From positions 21,689,838 through 21,753,837 of the forward strand of contig OU744450.1 in NCBI GenBank assembly GCA_916610825.1: a stretch of 64,000 nucleotides of DNA. The letters run 5' to 3'. A model generated the notes under the pieces. It was given only the letters and a program-made list of their open reading frames with translations, did no database searches and was not told the origin of the DNA. Both the position numbers and the translations under genes were made by a program. Each line of letters begins with the position of its first letter. Within the stretch, counting starts at the first letter, position 1. Source of the stretch: Haliclystus octoradiatus (Eukaryota > Cnidaria > Staurozoa > Stauromedusae > Haliclystidae). Positions 1 to 12,200 of the stretch are shown one piece after another.

Positions 1-601
1 TTGAAAGTTCTCATGGTCAAAACACAACAAAAATTATCTTCGAAGTTTCATCTCAAATATTGATGTTACAGAACGATTAAAACCTTTCATTAACCATTTC
101 AAATGACGAGAAGAAGAAAACAATCATGTGTTCTACCAATGAAGAGATAGTCACGATGTAAACTAATCCAGGAGTATTAGAAAACATTTCATTTAATAAT
201 GCAATTGTAATCTCGCTAAGCTGCGAGTCGGCCATCATGGCGGGCAATGGAAAAAAATCTATGTCAAAAAAATTTAGCTAAAAATTTAGAATAATCACAC
301 AGCTTGCCCATTGTATTTTTAACAATAAAATGGTGTTTCTTGCGCAATCGTTTTTTGTTCGACCTTTGTTAGCACGCAAAGCAGTGTGTTGAACGTTATT
401 TCAAAAGAACAATAGATTTAGTCAAAAATGAAATGAAATGAAATGAAAAAGTTTCCACCATGACAGCATAGACTCAAGGTCACTTACGTAACCATGAGTC
501 AATGAAACTAAAACTCATGCACGTGATCACGACAATGGAGCGACAATATGAGAGTGATCTCTATAACGAAAATCACCGTGTCTAGAAAATCAGCCGACTT
601 C
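1..601. other. Non-coding DNA, no gene recognised
   Basis: I see no reading frame with recognisable protein similarity on either strand. The only local structure is a short AAATG pentamer run near 427-448, the same simple repeat that appears at the last splice acceptor of ZZZ3. The stretch ends at the target-site duplication of the hAT-type element that follows. Confidence 0.6.
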
Positions 602-609
602 GACAAAAC

Positions 610-2428
610 CAGAGCCATCGATATACAAGAGTTGGGACACTATTGTTCTTTTTAGCCTCAATCTGATAATATTTCTTATTCATGGGCGCCATTTTCGTTC
701 GTGACAAACGAGGTCTATTTTTCTCAACACATTTTCCTTGCTTCTTGACAAGCTTGTTCATGTTTTGCTAGCACTTGGAATTGTATGATAAGCTTGAGAT
801 TGTATGTTAATAATTTGACAAAGTAAAAGTGTATCTCAGTGTGAAATGGAATTCACAGAACACATTTCATTCCGATTGATCTACTCTGACGCTGATATTC
901 GCTTGTTAATATCATCCTTGATGGATTCGTGTTTGCACTGTGAAAGAATGCCTGACCTTGGAGTTGGAGTAGCGAAGAAATCAGCATTAAATCGGCAGTT
1001 GAAGCCTTGAAGTTATTTTAAGTAATGGTAGAATTACATTTCTTTACAAGCGATTCAGAAGTACAAGGTTAGTTAGTATTACACCTATTTTATCTGAATA
1101 ATTTGAATATAGTACCTCCTTGCAATTTTTAATATTGCTTTTTCTCGCATTGCGCTTGATGATTGATAAGAAGCTGTACGATTTCTGATTTGTAATTGAA
1201 ATGTTTTCTGATTATTTTCTTGGCCAAAGCAGATAGTGTAACGGTGTATAAGTTGTTGAGTAATCCGCTGGATTATCCCGAAAGTAAGGATGGTTATAGA
1301 CAGTTGTGAAAGGGTAGTGAATGAGATCGCGTACGTCGCCGTCTTGATGACTCTAAAACACATTCATAATATTCATTCTTTCTGGCAACTGATTTGAATT
1401 TTATAACTATTGAGGGCATTGACAGATGCATCAAAGCCAATATGGATAAAGGATTCATGTAGTAGCTCCAATAACTTTTTTATAACTGATAATAACTGAC
1501 TGATATTTTGCTTTGATTGTTATGGACAAAATTGTAGATGTTTAGATTTATGTAGTGGGCTTTGCTGCTGGTATGTTTGTCTGAAAAAATGATCGTAAAT
1601 AATGCAGATGAAATTATAATAAACCTTTTTCTATGTATTTATTGCAGGAGCTTGTAATCGCCAATCAATGCAGATTGAATTTGAGAAACCTCAGATTTTT
1701 AATTTTGTTTTCGGAAACCAATCGCTTACTTGCCAATGTCATATGTGATATGTCGCTACAAGCATATTGATATGATTTTGTTATTGATGGACATTATCTA
1801 ATCATTATTTTGTTAATAATTTGTAATATGTAATATGTAAAATACTGTATAGTGTATCAATATTGAAATCGTAAAACGATAAATCATAATAATGAATCAC
1901 CTCACAAATCGATCAAATGATTCAGTTTTTATCGTGTGACTTTGTGTGTCATAACAAAAGCGTTAATCCAGCTTTGTCTCCAAAAGGTAAGAAATATAAT
2001 TTGTAACCGTAATATTTAATTTATGGTTCAAATTTTTACAAATTTGCAACACAAATTGGAAGAGCATACTTATTGATTAAATGTACATGTGTTGTGTTCT
2101 AACTCTGAGTTTCATTATTATTCTATCGAATGGTTTGTAATCTTTGAAATTGAAATGCTCGAAATAGATAATCTATCTATCATCAGAACATGAAAATTTA
2201 TAATATCATACCCATTCGTGGCAGAATAACTACCTTATTACAACATAATTTGCAATGTTTACATCCTTTGAATTCAAAACACATACAATTTCTTCGCGCT
2301 AAGTTGAAGTCTTTCAGAAATCACGAACATAAATGGCGCCCATGTGTCACGTGATAATCACGTTGGCCAATAAGACGCTCAGCGGCAACATGAGAGTGTG
2401 TCCCAACTCTTGTATATCGATGGCTCTG
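610..2428. mobile_element. Non-autonomous hAT-type DNA transposon, 1819 bp
   Basis: The two ends are perfect 30-bp terminal inverted repeats (610-639 and 2399-2428) beginning CAGAGCCATCGATATACAAG. They are flanked by identical 8-bp direct repeats GACAAAAC at 602-609 and 2429-2436. An 8-bp target duplication with CAGAG termini is the known signature of the hAT superfamily. The interior has no reading frame resembling a hAT transposase (the longest, at 1085-1363 minus, is 92 codons with no recognised motif), so the copy must have been moved by an enzyme encoded elsewhere. Perfect repeats and duplication argue for a fairly recent insertion. Related short copies lie at 35449-35731 and 50210-50249. 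Confidence 0.9.
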
Positions 2429-3164
2429 GACAAAACCCCTAGCCGTTACCTCAAATTTACTTTTGAGATAACGGCTGGCGCTGATCAATAACATTGCTGG
2501 GACGCGTCTCCTGTCTCATAAATTCATGTAACCCTATACCTAATTGTAGCTAGAAAACTAGACATGAGTCAGGTTTATACAACAACAACATTAATTACTT
2601 TCGTGAATCAGAATACAATCGGCGTAAATGTTTCAAAAGCATCATCACCATCTTGTAAATATTAGGCATAGCTAGTATAGTGAGTACAGTGCAATACGAT
2701 AACTAAAACATGATTTGAATGAAGGCGGGAGATTGATTTGATAAGCCGACACTCGCCAGCTGACCTTAGCCTACTGGACTGAGCAATAGATGAACTTACC
2801 GCGAAAAAATGCATAAGCACATTCTTTGTTTTCTGATGTTAAAACTATGGCTGTCCAAGCCTTCGGCATGGTGATGATCCCACAACTTCAAAGCCCACTA
2901 AACTTGCTATTGTTATCGCTGATAGTTTATTTCTTTGATCATTTACCACAAAATCAATGCTCTAGCATACTATTAAGTAGGCTGAACCATCTGTAATTTT
3001 GTTGTCCAAATGTCGTCCCACTCAATCCGCTGCTTACAGTATTTACAAATCAAATCCAAACACGTAATGAGTGCGCACGCCCTTGAGCTACGACGCGAGT
3101 GCGTTTCGCATTATACCATGACGCCCCGGCACAGCTGTAAATGTTTGAGCTTATGAAATGATGG

Positions 3165-3494
3165 CCCGGGGGTAACTTCAAATGGTTGGAGACGTGCCAA
3201 TTATTGAGGGTACCTTTTCATGGTCTTTTAAAAATTTTTGAGGTATCTGCTTCAGAATTTTCAAAACACTCGGGGTATTGCTTTTCTGTGAGCAAAAAAT
3301 GTTGATGAAAACCTACGAAATTGAGTAATCAATTTTCAAGTATGTGTCGATAAAAAAGTAATTGGGGTATACAGTTTGGCCTAAATAATATATAATAATA
3401 AATAAATATTTAATGTATCAATTTTGGAAAAACAAAATTTTAGAGGGCAACCCCCTTCCGTTCCTGAAGTTTCTTGAGTTATCCCCCTCCCGGG
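3165..3494. mobile_element. hAT-like MITE, family with CCCGGGGG ends
   Basis: The left end CCCGGGGGTAACTTC and the right end (inverted, ending CCCCCTCCCGGG) are imperfect inverted repeats. They are bounded by a perfect 8-bp direct repeat AATGATGG at 3157-3164 and 3495-3502. The 330-bp body has no coding potential. Diverged relatives occur at about 5743-6124, 11479-11810 and 29013-29318; all share ends related to GGGGGTAACTCC. The 8-bp duplication suggests hAT-type mobilisation. Confidence 0.75.
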
Positions 3495-3502
3495 AATGAT
3501 GG

Positions 3503-4970
3503 AAATAAAGACGTGCAGGTGTCTATATTATGTAGGGACTGTGATAAATGTATGCATGTATGCTTAGTGTCATTATGCTGTCAATAGTAATGACGAGATT
3601 ATGTTACATGGTTTAGCCTTTGCTACTTGAAACCATGGCTACATAATTGTACATCGAGTATAACCTCTGGCTGCTCTGGCTACAACAGATATTATTTCAT
3701 TGTATTAAAAACTTTTGAAAAGACAAGTGACCTATATCTGAAAATTATGGAATTGAAGAATTTGTTCATATGCAGACAATAGTAATCATTTGCTTATCAT
3801 CCAGTAATCCGAAAGTCTTGATTGAGATTACCTATACATTGTACTGTACTCTCTAAAGATGTGCAAACCAGACCCGAATCCGATCAGTCATTTAAATTAC
3901 TTTTTTAGTTTGCAAGTCCATTGTAAAATCATTATAATATTATATGCATGTACTGGACTGTGGATATATTTATTCGTATCATATCTAATTTTCTTATACT
4001 GCGCTTATTCTCATTGACCTGCTTGTAAATATCGTAGGCTGCATTTTAGCGAGATAATGTGTATGTGGCTCTCCTTTGTTTTGCCTGTCAATTTTGACAA
4101 AAAAATGGAAATGGAAAATATGATCTTCATCATCATCGATCATCATCATCATCAATCACGGATAAACAAATTCCATGAACAGTTGATGAAAAATTCCATA
4201 AAATTGGGCCATTTATGGGGCCATTTAACGTTCATAAAATCCTGAACTATTTTGCCGGGGGACTATATCTATCTATTTGTGAAACACTGGACATATATGA
4301 TCAGACAATGGATGGTTACTAAACAGCTTGAAAAAATCGAGACACACACACACAAACAATATTGATGGTCGTAGAGACGAGTAGTACACAGGATACTTAT
4401 GCTGTGAAAATGTATAGTTCTATTTTCTTATTTATAATTGCCTTTCTTAATATTTGCTTTAAAGGAATGAATCAAGTCTATCAAGATCAGATGATGGAGC
4501 CATCAACTCCATGAATGACGTCAATTCAACTCTCTGCGAGTGGAAAATCTACAATCCATGTACGAAGTAGTATCATACCATAAAAAGCACCAACAAATAA
4601 TAGGGACACTTTGATCAGTAAATCCGGCATGAATTTTCATTGATTTTTCCTATATTTAGTTTGAAGATAGACCAAACCGAGATTTTACAGTCTTCAATTA
4701 AAATCTAAATGTTGGTGTATTTCTGAATGCGGACTTGGCGTAACGTGAAATTGGCGTATTATCTGACATTACAAGTACAAGATTACACATTTATGAAATT
4801 AAGGCGGATGCATACCTAGGCTATAAAGTAGTAATAGACACATGTTTAGTAAAAATATGTCTGACAATTGCCAATTGATAGATAGGCTATAAAATCAGAT
4901 AATTCGATTCACCAAATTTTGATCAATATTTACACATCGTAAAGAAAACGTGTCAATCTAAAATGAATCA
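3503..4970. other. Non-coding DNA downstream of UXT
   Basis: No gene is recognised. Near 3857-3890 there is a single end of the AGATGTG/CCGAATCCGATC repeat family, seen as a whole element at 62063-62713 and as a partial at about 39392-39600. A short ATC run lies at 4121-4152, and a decayed piece of the palindromic CCTGAACT MITE family lies at about 4165-4255. This interval should contain the 3' untranslated region and poly(A) site of UXT, but no AATAAA was convincing. Confidence 0.5.
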
Positions 4971-5432
4971 TTATTGATCATCTCCAGCAAAAATGGTTCC
5001 TTGCAATTCTCTCAAAGCTTCTAATACGAGTTTAATGTGAGCTTTTACATTTGCTGAATCATTCGTTAAAGATTCTGCTTCCTTGGTAAGTTTTTTGATT
5101 TGTTTGCTGGAATATGAAATTGCTTCTATCCATGTCATTTCTAAGTAAAATCCAAAACCAACAGCCATTGGTATATATTTTTTGTTAGATAATTTTCCTT
5201 GACAATAGAAGTTACATCCTAAATCTACCATAGTTTTAGGCTCGTTATCTTTATCGTTTTCCAGCTGTTCGATTAAATTTTTAACGTTCATATACTCTGA
5301 TATCTTTTGATAAATTCCATCTCTTTTTTTCAGTATTTTATCAAGATCTGTTCTTAATCTTTCGTTTACAAATATTTCATATTCAAGGATTTTCTGTGTC
5401 ACATTTTCGTTACTTCCATTTTTGTCAGCCAT
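4971..5432 (-). CDS. UXT: UXT, prefoldin-like co-chaperone, single exon
   Basis: The 153-residue product aligns along its length with animal UXT, a prefoldin alpha-type subunit found in the URI/R2TP-associated prefoldin-like complex and implicated in transcription co-regulation. Visible hallmarks are an N-terminal coiled coil (about residues 13-62), the conserved VDLGCNFYCQGK beta-hairpin block, the GFGFYLEMTW block, and a C-terminal coiled coil ending in NVKAHIKLVLEALRELQG. The length matches the family (human 157). I chose the ATG at 5432, giving MADKNG in good translation context; the frame continues two codons upstream only to a non-ATG codon. No intron is seen, whereas many animal UXT genes have several. 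The gene lies 0.8 kb downstream of channel gene A on the same strand. Confidence 0.92.
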   Translation of the reverse strand: MADKNGSNENVTQKILEYEIFVNERLRTDLDKILKKRDGIYQKISEYMNVKNLIEQLENDKDNEPKTMVDLGCNFYCQGKLSNKKYIPMAVGFGFYLEMTWIEAISYSSKQIKKLTKEAESLTNDSANVKAHIKLVLEALRELQGTIFAGDDQ

Positions 5433-5663
5433 CTTCAAACAGACTCAGATTAAAGTGACGCATTCATATCACTGCGAAGAAAAAAAGACGCGACACGCCT
5501 ACTTTATCGACGCGCCTTTACTGCTCTGCGTTGCTCTATCTTACTGCTCTAATATTGTCCAACCTTTCTGCACACTTTATATAATGTAAACCTGTAAATA
5601 TGTCGTTAACAAACTTTAATATGAAGATGCAAATTTGTCAAACATCAAACTCCAAATCCCGGG

Positions 5664-5687
5664 GTGTGTGTGTGTGTGTGTGTGTGT
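5664..5687. repeat. (GT)n microsatellite
   Basis: An uninterrupted dinucleotide run of about 24 bp lies between UXT and channel gene A. Confidence 0.95.
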
Positions 5688-5742
5688 CATTTTATTTGAG
5701 TTCGTAACCAAAATGAGCAAAATGCTCCTTTAACATTGATAC

Positions 5743-6124
5743 GGGTAACTCCAAGTGCCGCATGGAATGGGGAGGGGTGCCACTTTGAAAAAATATGAAG
5801 TACTCGAAGAGTCTCAAAAATTCTTCAAAAGCTACCCAAATTGTTTAAAAACTTAAGAATGCTTCCCAAAATGTCCAGAGAGGGTACTTCCATATAGGCT
5901 CTATGCGGGGATATTCCATTTTATGGTTAAAAATTAAAATTCAGTTTTCAGTTTTCAGCCTTCAAATTCAGATTTTTCCCAAATTCTCTAGAAATCGAAA
6001 TGGGACCCAAGACGTTTAATATTCTTAAATTTCCTACCCAAAAACTTTATTTCTCAGCTGGAATATGGACCCAAAAAGTGGCATTTCCCCGTATAGCAGC
6101 AGATGGGAGTTACACCCCCACGGG
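5743..6124. mobile_element. Diverged CCCGGGGG-family MITE
   Basis: The left end (ACGGGTAACTCCAAGTGCC) and right end (GGGAGTTACACCCCCACGGG) are inverted and resemble the ends of the elements at 3165-3494 and 29013-29318. The interior shares the blocks CCCAAAAAGTGGCA and GGGTCCATATTCCAGC (inverted) with those copies. The element sits between the 3' end of channel gene A and UXT. No clean target duplication is visible, so the exact limits are approximate. Confidence 0.6.
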
Positions 6125-6154
6125 CTGCAAATGAAATGAGTATATAGAAATATG

Positions 6155-6160
6155 TTTATT
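6155..6160 (-). promoter_or_regulatory. Candidate poly(A) signal of channel gene A
   Basis: AATAAA on the minus strand, 68 bp past the stop codon of channel gene A at 6228. Confidence 0.55.
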
Positions 6161-6227
6161 TTCACATGGTCGTATATTAGAGTAAGACAATTAATTAGTA
6201 TGATTATTGAGGTTTACAAATATATTA

Positions 6228-9200
6228 CTATTTTATACCTACGACAGTCATATTCTTATGTTCAATACTATTATGCTCTTGAATTATATTATTTACATAT
6301 AATACATCATTTGAAGTTCTCGTTTCATCTTTAACTTTTCTATTTTTGAAACAGTTTCTCTTGAAAAAGCTGACTATAAAATCGATAAATTCCGCTGCAG
6401 ATAGAAAACTTGCTCCAAGAAATATTCCCATTAATCCACCAAGTTTACCTGTAGAATAAATCCAACAAAAAGCATTTCCAAAGGTAGTATACTTTGCGAA
6501 CTATAGAAAACAAAAGTTCTCTATAATGATAGATGAGAACTATCAGATGGAAATATCAGAGTGTATTAATTTAACTGTATTGTGATCTGCTAGAGTTTCA
6601 GACTTGAGGTCCCTTTTAAAAGAAGAAGACGATTCTACTATATAGTATAAGAGGGTAAATTATAGCTCCCCCTGTTATGAGGATAAAGTACTGTATGTAT
6701 CGACTTTTCGATGAGAATTACGCCTAAGTTCCGGTTGTTCCGGCCATTAATAATATATGGGGATTAAAATTTAAATCCGATAAAAGGTTGCTCTCACTCT
6801 GCTCTGCTTTGTTGCTGTTACTAGTAGAATATTTAAGGCCCATAAACAACTTGATACATATATAGCTAGTTCAGAATATTTTACATATACAATTCAGATG
6901 AAGAATTCAATTTTGCAGTTGTTTTTTGAAGCCTGCCGATTCTAATTACTTTTGTTTGGTATTCGCTTTATTTAATAATTTTGATAATATTTCTTGTTCA
7001 TATTTTATTTTGTTATAGCTATGTACATTGATGTATTTATTCATAAGAATTGCACCTCGAAAAGAAAAAGATCTTTTTCCGTGGTTCGTCTTAACACGGG
7101 AAAGTAAAAACAATATTTTTCGTGTGCTATATGCTGACTGAGATTTTTTAAATAAATTTTGTAAAGCTATCCCATTTTCTCCAAGTGCGGATTGATTAGC
7201 AGTCGATTCTGTGCGTAACTCTACAGTGACTTCAATAGAATGCCAATTTAATTCACCAATAAATAATAGATCTTATCATATTTTTTCATAGTATTGGCTC
7301 GTGACATGGTCATGGTGACATGGTCAAACATGACTTGACTCGTCGTTCCTGATATTCTAAAATAAATTATTGTCTACATCAACTTCCAAGGTAGCTCCCA
7401 CTGCTCAAATTGATTATACTGAGGGGATAAAAGATAGGATGGCGGGGAAACTTGTTGGTCGTTCGTATCGGTGAGGGCGGAGGGGTTGGTGTAGATGATA
7501 TGAACTGGCAGATAGAGGAAGGTGTTAGCCTTCACTTACATATAGCCGTAAAATACATAATACTAAGTTTAAAACACATAATTATAAGTATTGAATTTAA
7601 AGGCAATGAAAATTCAGCATTTACAATGCTTTATCAATGATCCTATTGCATTTAATCTTGATTTGAAGGTTGCCAACGTTGGTGCAGTTACAATTTCGTT
7701 TGGAAGGTCGTTCAATCACGAAATGAACAGAAAAAGTTCTTGATGCTACTGTTAGCATTAGGATGGAGCTGCATGCTTTTCAGTTTTAGACTATGCTCAC
7801 GCATGTTACATTTTTTAACATCGAACGTATAAATAGTTCATTTATATCTACAATGTATGTTTATCTCTACAATCTAGATGTAGGCTGTATCCCTCAAAAA
7901 ACAAAAGCAAAAAGCTTTAATGCAATAATATCAATACAATTGAAACATGCATCCAAAATATTTATCCACTGCTAGTCTAAAACTGTAAAACAGATCCCCC
8001 CTTTCATTTCTAATCTGTCTTAGACATTGTTCTATGGCTGGTTACATATAATTTGGATAGCCAATCATGAATGAATCTATATCAACATCATAAACATCAT
8101 CGTCATTCATTAGAAGAGTAAATCTAAACTACGACTAACACAGTGTGTTGATGTAATCATAATGACCATGCCCTAGATATTTTATAGATCAGCATGTACT
8201 TACTGTATATGTCAGACAAAGGTACAGCTGGTAGTTGTTTGACAACGGCATAATTCAATTGACGATAGAATATATTTACCTGGATGACATTCGTCCTATA
8301 ATACGTAATATAATAGAATTCAGAATAGAATATAGCGTTTATTCTTATTTTTCGTTATGATAATTATTTTAAATGTGGCATATTGCCCTTTAAAAAACCC
8401 TTGTATGACATCAAGACGCCATCGTCGTAAGTCCACAGAATGAAGCTGCTTTCGAATATGAAGACTCTAAATGTATATCGCCAGGTATATAAATCAGTTT
8501 TCTCTCAATCAAATTAGAAATCTCATTTAAGCCTGGGCCAAAGGTCTTCTTATTCTAATACTCTATAATATTTCATCGCTGTTGGCGAAAGTAATAGTCA
8601 TTTGGCCACCCTCATGATGCTGGCGTTAGGGGGGATCAGCCATAATGAACTTACTCAGCTAATGTCCGAATATTTGACACCCCCTCCCCCTCCCTCCCCT
8701 TTTGCGTGCGTACTGCCAGTTTTGCAGCCCCTCAGCATTTTTACGAATTCTTTCTTTGTTGTTTCTGATGCATCAAGTGCAAGCATTTTTAGAAAAATGC
8801 AAATTTTCCTGGTTAATAATGAATTTGACTTTTCTGCAACAAAAACCGATTTAATCGTCAATAAACTGATAACTAATGGCATTATAATTTTCCAAAAAGG
8901 GCTACAGAGACAGTTATGATGCGTACGTACTTTAATGGTTGACACCTCCCTCCCCATGTACGCAGTTGTAGGCTTTTGGTTTGAACCCCTCCCCCAACAA
9001 CCAATTACGTACATTATTACTTATTCTACTGATCTCGATGTGAGTTGGCAAAGAGTCGGCGAAGTGACCAAATTACTTTTTAGTTTCTCCAGCATCGGTC
9101 AAATTGATGAAAACATGAGCCTTCTTCTGATTGGTCGACAATGGCACGTAGTTCGACTCAGGATTGGCCTCGATTGATTGTTTTCATCAACCCTCAAAAT

Positions 9201-12200
9201 ATCGCTGATGTGAGCGAAAATGAAAAAAGTCAACTTCACCGATGTTGGCGTAAAAATCTTCATTTAGCCACAAACAAACCTCACGATGTTGATAAAAACG
9301 CTAATATCTTAGCAATTCTGTAATAATATGTAAGTTTTGACATGGCTTATTATACAGTATTGACATCATTCAGGGAGTATTGTCTTGTATAGTGCTAATA
9401 TGAAACTTTCCTCAACTGCTATATATATGTAACTAATTAAATTCTCCCTTACACGCAAATATAAATCGATTTAGGGCTTTTCAACTTTCTATATATCTTT
9501 CAGCGGCTCTCCCTATGTTTATTAACAATTTCTATGGAAACAAGTCATTTCAATAAGCCATTTAAAGATTTTCTATGGACATATAGCTCTAGAAAATCAT
9601 TGCATGAAAGTTGAATGTCTTTGCATGTAGAACTGCTGGGTTGTGTTTCTGTTAGTTTATGCTTTAGCAATGAAAGCAATTTTCAGAACAGCGTTCATGC
9701 AAGGGCGCTGCACATATTGGATGCCGGGAGAAACTAAGGAATCTGTAGATTAATACGTATATACATATCTGTCCCCGGCACTCTACTCTCGTGTTTCCAA
9801 ACATCACTGATCGTTCATGTGCCTTACAAAAAGCACCATATTACAGAACCTTCATTGAAATCAGAGGTGGCTTCAAATAATGACGTAGGAGTATCTATAA
9901 GATAATTTCACTAACTGTTAAAAATTATACAGTTCACAGGAAAAAAAGTTCGCAAGAATATTTGGCTTGATTCAAATCAGTTTCACTTGTTTAAAGGCAA
10001 GAAAATTTTTGTTTTGAGCAAAAATGGCTTGCTTCAAGCAAAATATATTGTCCAACTTTTAGGCAATGCTTGCAAGCCAAAAATTCCTTAAAAGTGTTGC
10101 ACATGTACAATATATCTTGCTTGAAACAAGCCATTTCTGCTTAAAACAAGCAATCTATTCTTAGTGACATTTCCCTATGTGACATGCACTGGTGTGTATC
10201 ATTATATTAAAGCTTGTGTCTGTTTATAAATAACCTATTAAATATCAGACTGACTTGAATCACAATAGGGTCAGATCTGACCATACAATCTTTGTTTAGT
10301 ATTGCAATGATTGCATTTTCTTACTTCATATATTGAACAGACTGTGCTGCTGTTAAATCACTCAAGTTCATTGCTCTAAGGAAATTTGCCATTTGGGATG
10401 CTGCTTCACTTGATGGATATCCAGCATAAGACATTTCTGTTTGGTATTCAATCTCTTCACATGGTTCAGGACATCCACAATCTAATTTGGCTTGCTTAAA
10501 TTTCTCTAAAATAAAAATGTAAGTCTATATATTGCTATTTGTGTCACATATTGCAGTGATATTCACCAATTACATAGTTTATAAACATATGAAAATTTCA
10601 CAAGTCCTTCAGTTGGTCCATACTTGCAGAGAGAGTTCTCAAGGAGAAAACTCAGAAGCTAGTTATACATATAAAATGTCGATCATAGAGGTAATATACT
10701 AATTTTTACATTATTTAAACTGTGACATTTTATAACATTTACTTTAATTTCACGACGATAATCTATTATAGATGAATGTGTTGTAGAGGCGCATGTCTGC
10801 TGAAGAGGAAAATTTATGAACAAACTGGATTTCATGACCCCTCGCGTAGAAAAAGTGCTGAACTGCACTACACAAGACACCAGGAGCTAATTGAACAATA
10901 TTATTACTATCAACTTCAAATGTCCTTTGGTCAATTGGAAGCGGTGGGTTTGGCAGTAACTGACGTAAAGAGACCAGATGGAATGCCCATGATGCAATGG
11001 AAGAACGGATGATGTAAACTGTGGGGATTTACTTTCCATGTCGCCCTTAAATAGCCACCTGGAGAAAATCGCTGCATCACCATCATTATTATCATTATCA
11101 TCATCATCATCATCATTTATTAAGGACTTGAATAAGCTATATAAACACTTTCTTCACAAGACTGATTTAAGCAGTTGCTGAAATGCAGAGACGAAAAAAA
11201 TGCAAATCAGCCCATAAGCTACATCTTCATAAGAGTGGGAGATAGAGACAGTTAGGAGTTCTAGTGGTTCATCTGCACAGCTATCCGTTTATCAAAGGAA
11301 TTATTCTGTAGAAATTATATGCAAGATTTTATTTGAAAGCAAAAACAGCTCACAATAGAAAGAATGAATACAGTAGATTAGTTTATTAATTAAAAAGCAT
11401 TTTATTGATTAGATTGTATGATACTATGAAAATAAATGAAAATATGGATTACTCACATACTCAAATTCTATTGGCTTGAGTGTAACTCCCATATTACGGA
11501 TTTACGGAGACGAGCTACTTTTTGGGGACAATAATCTAGTTGAGAAAAGTACAGTTTGGGTAGGAAATTTCAGAATTTGGTGTATTATAGTTTTCTTAGA
11601 ATTTTGAAAAAACAAACTTTTTTACTCAAAAAGAACTCTGAAATTTGAAGAACTTTAAAGAACTTTGAAAAACAAATTTGGAAAACTTGAAGGCCTTGTT
11701 TTAGATTCTTGAAACTTTTTGGGTACCTCACATTTTCCCAAAGTGGCACGCCCACTGTCTATAAGTCCATATTGATCTGGAGTTACCCCCCTCCTACCAG
11801 ATCTATAGAGTGGATATCTAGAAAGGTCAGCATTGATGAGAATACTTCTACGAAGAGTTGGCATGCCTATAATATATAAATGAACAACTCTTTTAACCCC
11901 TACCTGTTTCTGGCTTATAACATTCGACACATCGTGTCATGTTGCAATAACCAAATCGTTGATCTAGAGCTCAAGAAGGACAACAACATAACAACACTTT
12001 ATACTCAATAAAAAAAAATATTGTTTCAATTATATCCAATAAACGAACAAACTTGTTAGTTATGAAATGCTTGGAAATTTTGATATCAGCAATAAATATT
12101 AAGCTGAAACAATTCAATTCAATCAAATCAATTCCGAATTAGCTCGTATTGTCAAAACGTCAGGAATTGTTGTGCAGCCAAAATATCGTATTTTCTACAT

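Noticed and set aside
1085..1363. 92-codon minus-strand frame inside the 1.8-kb hAT element as a possible transposase remnant
   Set aside because: No hAT transposase motif is visible and the length is within chance expectation for this DNA.
8602..9014. Overlapping open frames on both strands (105 and 119 codons) in intron 4 of channel gene A
   Set aside because: They arise from C-rich and G-rich simple sequence around 8675-8705 and 8945-8995. There is no domain, and no splice context makes them an alternative exon of gene A.
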